Shown here: one piece after another, positions 1-11,926 of the stretch | Layout of the letters: every line of letters starts with the position of its first letter | Numbering within the stretch: position 1 is the stretch's first letter | Position numbers and translations under genes: made by a program | The notes under the pieces: generated by a model | Seen by the model: only the letters and a program-made list of their open reading frames with translations | Told to the model about the DNA's origin: nothing | Databases searched by the model: none | Assembly: GCA_037355855.1 (NCBI GenBank) | Contig: CM074769.1 | Location: 248,001-312,000, forward strand | DNA length: 64,000 bases | Origin: Pseudo-nitzschia pungens | Lineage: Eukaryota > Bacillariophyta > Bacillariophyceae > Bacillariales > Bacillariaceae | Reading direction: 5' to 3'

Positions 1-142
1 CTCGGTATCGATGTTGATTCTAGATGGTGTGGACTCAAGCCGATAAAACACATTCTTTCTTTGTAAGTAGCCGATTCTAACTTTGAGTAGCTTATTGTCT
101 AATAGTGGTACTATGCTATGATGTGGCGCGGATCCGATTGCA

Positions 143-2203
143 TCAGCACGCAAATGTTGCGATTCCCCGTTCCCGGAAAGCCGACGGCCTCGACGATTTT
201 TTCGTTCGGTCCGCGCGGTGGTGGTGATACCCCGATCCTACGGCATCGAAGGAAGAGTCTGCCAGCAGGGAATTCTCGTGATCCTCGTACAGAGAGGTCC
301 GGGCGTCCTTCTGGGCCCCAAACTTATCCAGGCTCGCCGTGATGTTTGACAGGCAATGGGCCATCTCATCGTCGCCGAGCCTGTTGCGCTGGGTCGAGGG
401 GTTCGTCGGAATTGTCGTGTCGCTGCAGGAGGTCGACTCGGAATATGAAAAACCAATGCCGCTGTGTTGTTGCTCGGCTAGGGTGGCAAAGCTGTGATCG
501 TTGGTAAAGCTGACGAGCGGGTTTAAGTTGTTGCTATTGCTGTTGTTCTCCGAGGACGACTCGATTCGGATGCCCTCCACAATCATCATCTGCATCATTC
601 CCTCCCGCAGCAGATAGGGAAAGAGATGGTTTTCTACCAGCCCCAACGAGTTGGAAATGTCCAGATCGTGGGGCAGGTACACAATGACCGCCGAGTCCCA
701 CAGGTATTCCCGGAGATCGTCGTAGACGAACAAAATCTCCGCTAGGGTCCGCAGATCGTCCAGGGTCCACTCCAGCTCAATGTCCTCGGCAACGGCCTCC
801 AGGGCAGGCTTGTGCTCGTCGAAGCTGCCATGGGGAGTGCCGCTGACACTGACGCTGGGACTGCTTCCGCCGCTGCTGTTTGGCTTGCGTGGTTCCAGGA
901 GGCTCTGCTTTACGAGCTTGCGCGCGTGGGACTTGGTGCTCTCCAGGCCGCACCGAAAAGCGATCTGAGTCAGCATCAGCAGATTGGACAGACTGATCTG
1001 CCGGCGGCTCCTGTAAGCGCCGGCGCCTCGTTCGTTCTCGCGGCCAACGCCGGCCCGCAGCCCGTTTTGCAGCACAAAGGTGTCGACCGCCGACAGGAGT
1101 GGCAACGCCTTGAACTCGACGAACCAGGGCAGGACCACGGCCAGGTTCTTCCAGTGGATGGTTTCCCAGGCGTCCGTGGCGCCGTTCTTGGCAAAGAATT
1201 CCATGACGGCCTCGAACTCATCGGGCGAATGCGTCGACAGATCGACGTAGGAGAAGCGATCGTTGACCTTCTTGAGGTGGCTCCAGAAATACTTTGAGAC
1301 AAAGCCAATGCTGTTGCCGGGGAGGGGGTACTCCTGGTCTCCGACCAGAACCACTATTTCCCCCGTGCCGGGATCGACGCCATCGTAGTGCGACGTGCAG
1401 GCCGGCGTCAGGGGCCGGTGGCCCTCTTCGTCCTTGTCGACGGCGACGGGCCGGAACCCTCCCTCGGACGAAAACGAAGACCGGCGTCGCCGCGTAAGGA
1501 GCTCGCGGTTGGTGTTGGTGTTGGGGGAAGCCTCCATGGAAGCGGTCTCCTGGCTGTCGTCGCTGAAGCTGCTGCCCACCGTTGAGGGGGTTGGGCACGG
1601 AGGGGGAGATAGCGAGTGCGGATGTGAATGTGAACGCGATTGTGAGCTAGACCGCGAGCGAGACCGCTGCCGCGATTGTTGAGACTTGTACGGCTCGAAG
1701 GAAGAGGACCGATCCGTCCCGTGCGAGCTCGAGTGGTGGTTCACACCGCACGGATTGGCAAAGGTGTACGCGAGCGACCTGGCCGAGGCGAGGGTTTCCT
1801 CGTCGAAGGTGTGCTTGATGCAGTCGTTGGAAGAATCCATCATGTTGATGTTATTGCACGCCGATGAGGGGTTGTTCTTGGAAGTTGATGACGGCGACGG
1901 AGAGGGCGGCGACCGTGGGTGGAGGTGATCTCTCCCGAGAGAGGGAGGGCACCGGATCTTTTCGCACGTGCTCATTCGGAATCCATCGCCGAAATCGCCG
2001 CCGTGGAAGTCGTTGTGGTTTCTTCCGGCGCCCACCATCGTCTTCCTGACATCGGGGGAGGTGATTCTTCCAAGGCGGAGATAGGAATCACCTTCGTCTA
2101 GGGGAGCGGCACCCATGGTTTCTAAAGTGTCGCCACTGTGACAGTCGCTGTTAATGCTGTTGCTTCCGTTGCCGTAACTTTCCGAATTCATACTACGTGT
2201 CAT
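143..2203 (-). CDS. BTB/POZ-domain protein, 686 aa
   Basis: The open frame extends upstream to a GTG at 2275, but the first in-frame ATG (protein start MTRSMNSE) is at about 2203 and I take that as the start. The first ~275 residues are disordered and Ser/Pro/Arg/His rich. Residues ~280-380 form a BTB-like fold: strand-rich VVLVGDQEYPLPG, then a helix, then YVDLSTHSPDEFEAVMEFF, which matches the BTB core where the segment D-L-S-x-x-x-P-x-x-F-E leads into the A3 helix. A helical BACK-like stretch follows (RRQISLSNLLMLTQIAFRCG, later LEWTLDDLRTLAEILFVYDDL), and the C-terminus is again disordered. BTB domains mediate dimerisation and often recruit cullin-3, but no substrate-binding module (Kelch, MATH, zinc finger) is visible, so the role is unknown. 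No intron is needed. Confidence 0.75.
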   Translation of the reverse strand: MTRSMNSESYGNGSNSINSDCHSGDTLETMGAAPLDEGDSYLRLGRITSPDVRKTMVGAGRNHNDFHGGDFGDGFRMSTCEKIRCPPSLGRDHLHPRSPPSPSPSSTSKNNPSSACNNINMMDSSNDCIKHTFDEETLASARSLAYTFANPCGVNHHSSSHGTDRSSSFEPYKSQQSRQRSRSRSSSQSRSHSHPHSLSPPPCPTPSTVGSSFSDDSQETASMEASPNTNTNRELLTRRRRSSFSSEGGFRPVAVDKDEEGHRPLTPACTSHYDGVDPGTGEIVVLVGDQEYPLPGNSIGFVSKYFWSHLKKVNDRFSYVDLSTHSPDEFEAVMEFFAKNGATDAWETIHWKNLAVVLPWFVEFKALPLLSAVDTFVLQNGLRAGVGRENERGAGAYRSRRQISLSNLLMLTQIAFRCGLESTKSHARKLVKQSLLEPRKPNSSGGSSPSVSVSGTPHGSFDEHKPALEAVAEDIELEWTLDDLRTLAEILFVYDDLREYLWDSAVIVYLPHDLDISNSLGLVENHLFPYLLREGMMQMMIVEGIRIESSSENNSNSNNLNPLVSFTNDHSFATLAEQQHSGIGFSYSESTSCSDTTIPTNPSTQRNRLGDDEMAHCLSNITASLDKFGAQKDARTSLYEDHENSLLADSSFDAVGSGYHHHRADRTKKSSRPSAFRERGIATFAC

Positions 2204-3469
2204 TGCTTCGTTCTTTCTTGCTGCGTATGGTACGGGCCCAGCCAAAGTAAAGGTGCGTTGTTGTTCCGGTGTCACAGGCCGGGATTGATCTGGGATACCG
2301 TTGATGTTGGCAGCCCAAGATTGTTGTTGCCGTTAGATACTGTTCGTTCAGATGTTGGTTATTGTCGGATAGAGGAAACAATTATTGTAATTATTGTTGA
2401 TGTGATTTGGAAGGCACCACTCTTGGAAGATGGGATACAAGCTAAAACTGAAAAAATAAATGGCAAGCGCCGACGGCACGGGTACTCGTAGGTGAGCGTG
2501 TGACATCACGCACATGAAACTCGCAGTGAGAACTACCTCCGAGGACCATAGTAGAACAAGGTCAAATAGTAAGGGACATCACACAGACATGGACTAATAT
2601 GCCAGAGGTTACATACCATAAGATTACCGGTAGGAAGCGTTCTTTGCAGCAAGTCATTTGACGATTACGTTTATCGCCAGGACTCGGAATTTTCTTAACG
2701 CCCGTAACGGTGATGAAGACAATTTTTGCGCGGGAATTTTCGGTTGGAACAGAACGGCAACAAAATTTTCCATCAAAAAGGTTATTTTTGACCCCTCCGA
2801 ACTTTTCGATGACTATTTTGGTCAGATTTTTGGTATCTTTCGGTAAGATTAAGTGTGTGCAAGCGGGCAACCTTCCATCGAGAGGTCTCGGAAAATTGTG
2901 ACATGATATTTTTGTTGAACCACGAACGGAAGTAACTTATCAATCCGGTGTCGTTTTCGTCAACTGTGACCCTGTGAGGTAGGGGGGAAGGGAATCACAG
3001 TTCCAACCTACCGTTCTTAATATACCAGGTACGATACTTGACCGAGAACCGAAACCTCCACGAGTACGAGTACGAGTACGAGTAGGACAAGAACATCACA
3101 AGTTTCCGACCATGTAGAGTGTACACCCTTAATTGACCGCATTCGACCTCCTTCCAACCAACACGACAACTGCCAATCGTCTAACTGACGCCTGGCTGAC
3201 TGACTCACCGACTCACCGATTGATAGATTGACCGAACTATTCGGTGCACCTTGCCCATTGCATCGTGGCTTGACATCGAAAAGAAAAGAAACGAAAGGAA
3301 ACGAAAGGAATCAATCCTTCAATCAATCGATCAATCCGCTCGTAGGTCTCGAGTCCGATAAAGATACGGCTTGTCCGCCGTTCTTGCCGTGTTGAGCACA
3401 GTCCAATTCAATCCATCCATATTCCATACATTCAAACATACATTTATTCGTGCATACATACATATATCC
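2204..3469. other. Intergenic region between divergent genes
   Basis: No convincing gene is present on either strand. It holds the probable promoters of the BTB gene (leftward) and the carrier gene (rightward). A short hexamer tandem (TACGAG units) lies near 3062-3086, and GAAAC/GAAAG-rich sequence lies near 3285-3310. Confidence 0.6.
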
Positions 3470-4369
3470 ATGGAGTTCCAACACGCACAGATCCTGGGGT
3501 CCGTGGTGGCGGGAGTCTGCTCCACGGTCCTCGGACACCCCCTGGACACCATCAAGACGCATTTGCAGACCAATCCCGGCTACACGAGCTCGGGCAAAGT
3601 CCTCTCCGAGCTGCGGTTCGGGGTTTTTCGGGGCATGGCTCCACCCCTTGTCAACGCCATCGTCATGAACTCGGTCATGTTCTCGGTGTTTGAGGCCGTC
3701 GATTCCAGGGTCCACAATCCCTTCCTGGCCGGGATCCTGTCGGGATTTGCCACGGCGATCATCAGCACTCCGACGGACTGCCTCAAGATCCGGATGCAGC
3801 TGGCTCCGTCGTCGACGTCAGCGAAAGCCCAGTCGCTTCGATCGTCGCTCGCATCCCTGCTGGGCGACCACGGAAGGAGCACTATTTCCATCCTGTATCG
3901 CGGATTCGGAACGAACCTGGCACGGGAGGGCATCTTCACCATGGTCTATCTTGGCATCTACCACTGGGCGATGGCGCGAGGCAATAGTGACAGTGACAGT
4001 AGCATCGGCATTGGCATTGGCATTGGCATGGACGTTCACGACGATCCCGAGCAACAAGAACAACAGCAACAGCAACACCTCCGGCGCCTGCTGTTCGTGG
4101 CGGCCACCAGCGCTTCCACGGGTGCCCTGGCGTGGGTCGCCTCGTATCCCTTCGACGTGGCCAAGACGCTGCTCCAGAGCGGTGCGAGCACCGCCACCGT
4201 GCGCGCCCTCTGGGAGAGGGGCGGCCCCCGGGCCTTTTTCAGGGGTTGCCTGCCGTCGACGGGACGGGCGATGCTGGTCACCTCCAGCCGCATGATTGCC
4301 TACGACCAGGTTTTGCGGTGGTGTGCGGCTGCCGATGCCGATGCATCCGCATCCGCATCGCAACCGTGA
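3470..4369 (+). CDS. Mitochondrial carrier family protein (SLC25), 299 aa
   Basis: The frame opens at 3371, but the ATG at 3470 gives the usual carrier start and length (299 aa; the family is about 300). All three carrier repeats are present, each with the Px[DE]xx[KR] signature after an odd-numbered helix: PLDTIK, PTDCLK and PFDVAK. RGFGTNLAREG and RGCLPSTGRAM match the even-helix ends that form the matrix network. Family members exchange metabolites across the inner mitochondrial membrane. The overall pattern is nearest the carnitine/ornithine-like branch, but the substrate cannot be fixed by eye. Unusual is a low-complexity insert between repeats 2 and 3, (GI)n then a poly-Gln run near nt 3990-4085, probably a flexible loop. 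There are no introns. Confidence 0.88.
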   Translation: MEFQHAQILGSVVAGVCSTVLGHPLDTIKTHLQTNPGYTSSGKVLSELRFGVFRGMAPPLVNAIVMNSVMFSVFEAVDSRVHNPFLAGILSGFATAIISTPTDCLKIRMQLAPSSTSAKAQSLRSSLASLLGDHGRSTISILYRGFGTNLAREGIFTMVYLGIYHWAMARGNSDSDSSIGIGIGIGMDVHDDPEQQEQQQQQHLRRLLFVAATSASTGALAWVASYPFDVAKTLLQSGASTATVRALWERGGPRAFFRGCLPSTGRAMLVTSSRMIAYDQVLRWCAAADADASASASQP

Positions 4370-5978
4370 CACCGAACGGAATCATTGGGGACGGGGCACG
4401 GCACGAAATGAGACACGAAACGAAACGAAACGAAACGAAACACAAAACGAGACACAAACGAAACGAAACAACCAGGCTGCGCTGCGCAACGAGCGATGCA
4501 TTGTTGGAAAGGAAACAGGAAGGCCGATTACTGGCTGACTGACTGGTTGGAACTCGGAAAAACTGGAAACGCTCAACTCAAAACTCTCGGGCCGATTGAT
4601 TCGGCATTTGGTGGCACGTTCGATCCACTCCAAGGTCCACAGCGGATTGGAATGAATGAATGAATGAATCAATCAATCAATCAATCACGGAAAATCAATC
4701 CATCGGCAGTGGCAGAAGGAAACGCCATAGCAATCAAAACCATTGCACAATGCTCAGCAAAGGTACAATAATAATATTATTATTAATATTCTAATCTTTC
4801 TACCAAGGGAGTGCATCGATTGGCTTCATTGGACCGAGAAGTTCCGGTCCTTGTTGCAACATGATGGAATCTCCTACTAGTTTAGAACCTTCTATCCTAC
4901 GCGTAAGATCTTGCGACGATCTCCATAGTGTTGACAGATATCAATCAATGGTGTCAACTAAGGTTTACAAAAAATAATAATGTTCTCAGATTTTGTATTT
5001 GCGTACGAGTACCGTAACCTTACTAGACTACTGTACCGTATCGGATGCCGACGTGAGCTGAGCTGCGGATTTCAAGGAGGGAGAAAGGGTACGAGTACAA
5101 CTACTTGTTCGTTAGTATGTATCATACGTACTATGATTACTTTACTATCCAACCAGGGGACATGAATCATGAACCTCATACCCGATCGAGATTAACACAG
5201 TATTGATAGTATATATAATACATATAACCTCATTCCCGCCCAATAAGGAAGAGTTCTTTCATGAAGGTTGAGAATGAAACCGTCAAGCTTCATCATGCGA
5301 CAGATGCTGCAATCTCGTACTGTAAGTACAGTAGAGCCCTACGGTACTGGTTCTCGTCTTCGGTATTGTTTGTACAGGAGTACGTACTTTTTGGTAGTTC
5401 AAAGCAGTACTGTGAGTACCGTACGGTACGACGACCCACTGGCGAATCACTGCGCGTTTTCCTTTCCTTTCTCGTATTCCGTCGTGCGTCAACTAGTGGT
5501 ACGACTCCTCGCGGGACAAAGGCACTATCGACGCAAAGAAAGAACAGGAGCTCCCCCTCTCTTTTGACTCTTGACTCTTGATTGAGCATTGAGCCCACTG
5601 TCTCGTTATTATTTGCTATTTGCAATCATTCAATCAACACGATCAAGAATCAATCTCAAAAGAGTCTCCAAGGACTTCCGTTCACAGTAATAAATACGGC
5701 ATCTTGACATCCCTGGTAAAAGAAAAGATCCACCGCATTCCGCGCAACGATACATTGCCCATCGGACAGCAGCTCCCTTTTCTTGTAGATTCACTAGGTC
5801 CTAGTCAATTCATCCATCCATCCACCCGTCCACCCGTCCATCAATCGCTCCGTCGAAGCCTTTCTTCTCGTTCGTTGCGACATCACGCCACCCACAACTT
5901 GGTCGTGGAATAGAAAACCGGCATCCACCGTGCTCCTTGCACCTCCAGATACGGTACAGCAAAGTATTGTCTTTCAAG
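4370..5978. other. Intergenic region with microsatellites
   Basis: No gene seen. Pentanucleotide (GAAAC)n lies at about 4411-4470, and a tetranucleotide block (GAAT)n followed by (CAAT)n at about 4648-4686. Several GTACGGTAC-like palindromic words occur near 5020-5440. The last few hundred bases are presumably the promoter and 5' UTR of the RBR ligase gene. Confidence 0.5.
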
Positions 5979-7977
5979 ATGTCGGACGAAGAGGACGATT
6001 ATTCCTACGACTACTCGGACGAGGAGGACTATGAGATCGAAGACGACGACAACGATGAAATGGACTGGAATCCTTCGTCGTTGGGGGGCATGGCTTCGGA
6101 GAATCCCAACGCGGCTCCCACGATGTACGGTAAGCATTCACTTCACTTCAATTCACTTCGTTTCTTTTCTTTTCGTTTCATTCCTTTCCTTTTCCTGATG
6201 TGGATCTTCGTAGATTGGAGTAATCCCCTGCTTTGTTGATTGCGGGATCTCGAACGAGACCCATATTCAACAGCAGGAGCAACGCGTGGGCCTAATGCTC
6301 GGTGACGGTGACGGTGACGGTGACGCCTCTTTCGTTTCTAATCCATGGATTGTTCGTTTTTGTTTTTGATTCGTTTCTCCTGCCTTCGAATCTGCCATTT
6401 GCATCTGATGTACCGTACGGTACGGTACTAATACCGATACTCTGATTTTGACGCAATCTTTTCTGGTACCATTGACACACTACACGTACCACACTGGCAT
6501 TGAAACGAATGCATATTATTATTATTATTATTTATGTTATTATAATGATATGATAATTCTGATATTGTTGGGACCCGCACCCAAAGGGGTCCAAAAGGGA
6601 ATCCGCATGGGCCCGGCAGAAGACATTGCTCCTGAAATGAAGCGTCGTCTCAAGGAAGTGACGGAGATCCTAGACATTCCCGAATCGGCCGCTGCCGTCC
6701 TGCTTCGGGAACACAAATGGTCCAAGGACCAGTTATTCGAGATCTTTTGCGCGAATTCGGAAAAGCTGTTGAAGAAATGCGGGGTAACCTATCGTTGCTG
6801 TCCCAAGGTGGCGGCGAAGCCACCGGGCGGAGACGACCAGTGTTGTCCCATTTGCTACGATGACATGAAGGAAGGCTCGACGATGGCCATGCCCTGCGGA
6901 CACGAATTTTGCATGGACTGTTGGCACGACTTTTGCGCCAACGCCATCGAGCAAGAGGGCCCCTCCTGTGTCTACGCGACGTGCCCCGAGGCCACCTGCA
7001 CCGAGGTGATTACGGAGGTAGAGATGGAAAAGGCGGCGCCGGAGTACCTGCGCAAGTTCCAGACCTTTCAGCTGCGCAACTTTGTGGAATCGAACACGCT
7101 CACCCGTTGGTGTCCGGGCATTGGCTGCGATCGCATCGCCTGTGCCTCGACGGCCTCGGCCATGGAGCAGGAGGGCAACATTGCCCACTGCGAGGTCTGC
7201 ACCACCAGCTTTTGCATGGTCTGCGGAGAGGAACCCCACGCGCCCAGCGGCTGCAAGGACCTGGCCAAGTGGAACGAAAAGTGCCGCAACGAGTCGGAAA
7301 CCGCCAACTGGATCCTGGCCAACACCAAATCCTGCCCCAAGTGCGCCAGCCGGATAGAGAAAAACCAGGGCTGCAATCACATTACCTGCCAGCGCTGCAA
7401 GCACGAATTCTGCTGGATCTGCTCCGGGGACTGGGCCAGTCACGGGGCGAGCACCGGAGGATACTACCGATGCAACAAATACGACCCGCGGACCGGCAAC
7501 CCGGACGACAATTCGGACGCTGCCCGGGCCAGGCGGGAGCTCGACCGATACCTCCACTACTACAAGCGATACCACGCGCACTCGGAGGCCCAGAAATTCG
7601 CCAAGCAGCAGCTCAAGGAAACCGAGTCGCGCATGGTCCTCCTGCAGGAAGCCTCGGACAATGTCAAGTGGACGGACGTGGAATTCCTCAAGACGGCTAA
7701 CGAACAGCTCGTGGAGTGCCGAAAGGTCCTCAAGTACACGTACGTGTACGCCTACTACATGGACCCGAACGACAAGATGCAGAAGGAGCGTTTCGAGCAC
7801 CATCAGGAGATGCTGGAGAAGTTCACGGAAAACCTGAGCGAGCAATCGGAAAAGCCACTGGACAAGATGGACCGGACCGACGTGGTCAACCAAACGCTCG
7901 TCGTGGCTCGATTCATGAAGAACATTCTCAAGTACGTCGAAGAGGGCGACTCGGTGATGGCTGCGGTGATGGAGTGA
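5979..7977 (+). CDS. Ariadne-type RBR E3 ubiquitin ligase, 2 exons, 513 aa
   Basis: Exon 1 is 5979-6129 and encodes the acidic N-terminus (MSDEEDDYSYDYSDEED) typical of Ariadne proteins. The donor is G|GTAAGC at 6130 and the acceptor AAAG at 6586, giving a 457-bp intron; the splice is in frame (phase 1) and exon 2 is 6587-7977. A UBA-like segment (RRLKEVTEILDIPESAAAVLL) precedes RING1 (CPICYDD ... CGHEFCMDCW), the IBR domain (CPGIGC ... CMVCGEEPH) and RING2 (CPKCASRIEKNQGCNH ... HEFCWIC). By family alignment the cysteine in GCNH (about residue 313) is the catalytic thioester cysteine. An Ariadne-like helical C-terminal domain follows and could hold RING2 in the autoinhibited state. RBR ligases take ubiquitin from an E2 onto this cysteine before substrate transfer. 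The intron is inferred from frame and splice signals. Confidence 0.9.
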
Positions 7978-10892
7978 TGATTCGTGCAATCACGGAGCAA
8001 AAACAAACATGCACGGTATCGAAAGTACGCACACGAGCATTTTTATTCGATACGACACGACACAACACGGCACGATACGCACGATACGATACGCACGAAC
8101 TAGAAGCATTCGTTTTCTTTCCTCCTTCTCCGACTGTACGATATACTAACCTTCGGTGTTGTAAAATAGAGGTAGGGTAAAGAAAAAAAATTAGATCATC
8201 GGTACACAACATATAGGTAGTGCACACTTTACTTTCTTTGGTGGGTCGGATCGCAACACAAATAATCCAATCGAGAAAACTTGCCCTTTGAGACCGCATC
8301 ACGACAGCAAGGTCCGTCCCGATTTTTTGATTAATGCATTCGGTAAAGGCATCCACAATTTTGCTGTTCGTACTCGCACTGGATCAATTCTCAAAATAGA
8401 AGAGAACTCCTTCGAGTGGGATGTTGTTGCTCGCTCACGCAATGAAGATCCTTCTTCGTTCGAACGATCCAGGGGATTCGATGACGCATCCACCTCTGCA
8501 GTCTCGGTGGCGTTTTCCTAATAGAACCAAACCTCCGAGTGGGTTGGAACGGTATCCATTCATCACTTTGAACTCCTTGCTGCTCTCGTTGGTTCCAAGT
8601 AGGATCGATCCGTGACAAATTTCGTAGGACTAGAGCATTGTGGGATTTGCATTCTAGCAGCCGTTTACCTGACGGCTTGCTGCTTTCTAACGAGTTCAAG
8701 ATTTTTGCCCATTGGATTGGTTGCGATGAGCGATCTATCGCTGTGGTCTTCGTGGATTTCGTTCTTCGGTGGAAGGAAACCTCCGAGTTGGCTCAAAAAC
8801 CATACTCATCAAACGGAACCAAGATTCTCGGTAAACATTTCGGTTCATTCACTCAGTGAATCGATTTGTAGTAGTTTCGTTGGATCTCGTTTTTCGGTAC
8901 AGCGCACGCAACCTTCGAGTGGTTTTGCATGGTCCGAATCGAACATGGGTAAAGAAATGCCAAGTGGTGGGGGCATGTTCTACTCCCAGCACGGTACACA
9001 CACTCCCGGTGCTAATTACTGTACCTCACAGAAATATCGCGTACCCTCGAACACGCCTTTCTTGGCAACGTCGTTCCGAGTTCTGATTTTCATGCGTTCG
9101 CCCGTTGGGATCTCAATGACATCTCGAGAAAGATCTCCCTCATGGATGTAACGCTCAATGCAATACAATCCAACTCCTAGAGTTTTGAGAGAAGCCACAG
9201 AGGTTTCACCAGAAAACATTCGTTGCATTCTTTCAACGCTCGATGGAATCCCATTGCCCGATAGCTATTCGGCAGAAAAAAAGATATGCTGTATCTTCCA
9301 TGCTTGTAATGAGCGATACATCCCATACACAGTATTGAGGCTGCGATCGAAAGATTTTGCGTTCCGGATCATTCCTTTCGTGTTTGTACTAACGCTCGAT
9401 ACATCCCGGCAAATTAATGGTCCATCAAAGTCTTCCAAGCCCGAAAAAGCCTCTTCCCTATCAGTGGCTTGCAATGCACCCAAACAGTTGACAGGAATCT
9501 CCTAACCAAAAAGGGCAGCCTTCGTCTTCGTTCACAAAAAATGCAGGAACCACCTCTTTCAATTCTACTCCGTCCTTGTCGACGACTGCATGCTCTTTTA
9601 AACTCTCACGACGAGTCGTCTGGCATCTCTCCTTCACCGAAGCAAGTGCTGCTTTTCCGTAAAAAGCAGCACGGGCTTGAAGCGCAAGAATCGGTCAAAA
9701 CCATTGAAGGTTGACCGAGACACAGTATGACAATCCAAACAAAGATGGACTCTCTCAAAAAATGGCATTCTGTCACCTTTCTTCAAATCGCGATCGTTTC
9801 GATAGTATTTGTAGAACGAGTAGTACGCGTAGTAACATTTCACTAGGGATGCATTGTTCCGTTGTTCCGTATCGGGTTATCTTGCTTGGTTCCTCTCTTC
9901 CCGGGTCGGCACCACCTCGAATTGTTCCGTCGCGCAACACCATGATAGCATCGGCGTGGGCAACAGCAGGAGAACTGCAGCCAAGCAAACAAGTCCGCGT
10001 GAAGAGATGGACAGCTGGACAGATGCATTGATAGCAAGAAATGGATAGAGACCAATGGATAGAGACCGATTTCGTCCCGACGGATCTCGAGCGTCCGAAC
10101 GGAGAAGATTTCGATTCGTGGTGATGATAGTTGCGTCGTTCTTGCATCGATCTGCACCGAGGATGCACCCGTTCGATTTCATTTCCCAATGGAATGGAAG
10201 GAAGCCCTCGCGTGGCGGATTGTGAGCTCGTACTACGAACGCACTACGATTCAAGGAACAAACAGACAAGCAAACAATTAAGTGCAGGACGGAGTGGGTG
10301 AACCGAGTTCGCAAAAACGAATGGCATCACCAGTGCAATGAACACCGCGTTGTGTGTTGGGGAATTTTGTTACCCCATGGAACACCTACCGTACCGTACC
10401 GTGCAAGTCGGTAGAACGGTTGGTTGGTTGGTTGGTTCAAGAAAACAAAGTTGTTTTGAAAGAAAACCTTGGATCCTTACTAAATTGATAGACGTTATTG
10501 TTTGATTCATTCGGTCGTTGTGACAATGTAGGGCAGGATATGACAAGACAAGAGAAGACAAGACAAGACAGGAGGGTCTCGATGCATTTCGATTCTCAGG
10601 GAACGAAACCGTCGAGTGATTTGGTTGGTTGGTCGGTTGGTTGGTTGGATGGATGGTTGGTACTGTAGCTAGCTGTACCGTGTGATTCGCAAGCAGCGTG
10701 CGAGTTCCCGCAACCGGCACGGGCTCGGGATATTCGGGCGCAGGGCAAGAATGGCGGAGTAGTAGTATACTAGTGCTTTATATACATAGCGTTGGAATGA
10801 TCGGTGGGTAGTAGCGTTGGATGCGATGAAATGCGATGCGATGAAATGCGATGCGATGCGATGAAATGATGTGCAATCGGTCACGCAATCGG
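7978..10892. other. Gene-poor region with decayed repeats
   Basis: I find no convincing coding sequence in nearly 3 kb; short frames here lack coding character. Between about 8400 and 8930, related sequence recurs at irregular spacing: a core like CC(T/C)CCGAGT(T/G)GG and CCTTCGAGTGG at 8411, 8530, 8790 and 8911, preceded each time by a TCTCG/TTTCGTTxTTCGGT-like stretch. This suggests a degenerate tandem array or dead repeat. A perfect hairpin sits at 9646-9672. Simple repeats include (GGTT)n near 10419-10436 and 10620-10650, a GACAAGACAAGA stretch near 10540-10570, and ATGCGATG units near 10820-10868. Confidence 0.45.
9646..9672. repeat. Perfect 11-bp inverted repeat with 5-nt loop
   Basis: The left arm GTGCTGCTTTT (9646-9656) and right arm AAAAGCAGCAC (9662-9672) are exact reverse complements around the loop CCGTA. 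There is no adjacent gene or T-run to make it a recognisable terminator. It may be the remnant of a small inverted-repeat element or chance. Confidence 0.5.
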
Positions 10893-11171
10893 TCACCCAA
10901 TGGTAATGTTCGGTTTGGTGCTGATTCCCATGCCAATCAGAACGGAAGACATGTCTTCCTGCGAGGTACATTCCTCGCCTCCCCAGCCCGCGGCCTTCTT
11001 GGCGAGGTTGGACAGGGAAGAATCTTCCGTGGACGGGTCTTCCGTGGACGAGGACGTTTCCGAAGACGTCGAACCGGTGTCGCTGTTGTCGCTGTTGCTG
11101 CAGTTGCTGTTGTTGCAGTTGCCGTCCGTGTCGTCGTCGTCGTTGATTTGCAGCTTTTTCTCCTCGGTCAT
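10893..11171 (-). CDS. C-terminal part of an unidentified protein, truncated by the N gap
   Basis: The frame runs from the N gap to a TGA at 10893 and encodes at least 92 residues. The visible part is acidic and Ser/Thr/Asn rich, then ends with a more ordered stretch (LSNLAKKAAGWGG ... VLIGMGISTKPNITIG). An ATG codon abuts the gap at 11169-11171, but the true start may lie inside or beyond the 500 N. On the far side, 11672-11718 has a short minus-strand frame starting with ATG (MNLEDIFIF), which might be its N-terminus. Since the gap length is a placeholder, frame continuity cannot be judged. No function can be assigned. Confidence 0.4.
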   Translation of the reverse strand: MTEEKKLQINDDDDTDGNCNNSNCSNSDNSDTGSTSSETSSSTEDPSTEDSSLSNLAKKAAGWGGEECTSQEDMSSVLIGMGISTKPNITIG

Positions 11172-11671
11172 NNNNNNNNNNNNNNNNNNNNNNNNNNNNN
11201 NNNNNNNNNNNNNNNNNNNNNNNNNNNNNNNNNNNNNNNNNNNNNNNNNNNNNNNNNNNNNNNNNNNNNNNNNNNNNNNNNNNNNNNNNNNNNNNNNNNN
11301 NNNNNNNNNNNNNNNNNNNNNNNNNNNNNNNNNNNNNNNNNNNNNNNNNNNNNNNNNNNNNNNNNNNNNNNNNNNNNNNNNNNNNNNNNNNNNNNNNNNN
11401 NNNNNNNNNNNNNNNNNNNNNNNNNNNNNNNNNNNNNNNNNNNNNNNNNNNNNNNNNNNNNNNNNNNNNNNNNNNNNNNNNNNNNNNNNNNNNNNNNNNN
11501 NNNNNNNNNNNNNNNNNNNNNNNNNNNNNNNNNNNNNNNNNNNNNNNNNNNNNNNNNNNNNNNNNNNNNNNNNNNNNNNNNNNNNNNNNNNNNNNNNNNN
11601 NNNNNNNNNNNNNNNNNNNNNNNNNNNNNNNNNNNNNNNNNNNNNNNNNNNNNNNNNNNNNNNNNNNNNNN
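11172..11671. other. Assembly gap (exactly 500 N)
   Basis: The run of 500 N is a scaffolding placeholder, not a measured length. Any frame crossing it is meaningless. Confidence 0.99.
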
Positions 11672-11926
11672 AAAGAAATTTGATCGATGCGGAAAATGAA
11701 AATGTCTTCGAGATTCATGTCCGGTGATTTCGCTATCTTATTCTGACGAAGACATGGTGGAGCACCTGGGTCACCACCGTAGAAAGATATTGAAAATTAC
11801 TAACTTACAACACGTCGCGTATGTGAAGAGCGGACTTCTATTCTTATTAGTTATCACATGGTGATGTAGTGGTGGTAACAAGAGCATTCAGTTGCATCGA
11901 AAGTGAGACCCGTTTCTGACAATCGT
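11672..11926. other. Spacer between the N gap and the ABC-F gene
   Basis: It contains no gene of its own apart from the possible start codon at 11718 mentioned for the fragment across the gap. The right half is presumably the 3' UTR of the ABC-F gene. Confidence 0.4.

Noticed and set aside
6733..7989. 418-codon minus-strand frame
   Set aside because: Antisense to RBR ligase exon 2, whose zinc-binding motifs fix the real frame.
10669..11727. Three ~280-350-codon frames crossing the N run
   Set aside because: They are open only because N is translated as X; the gap size is arbitrary.
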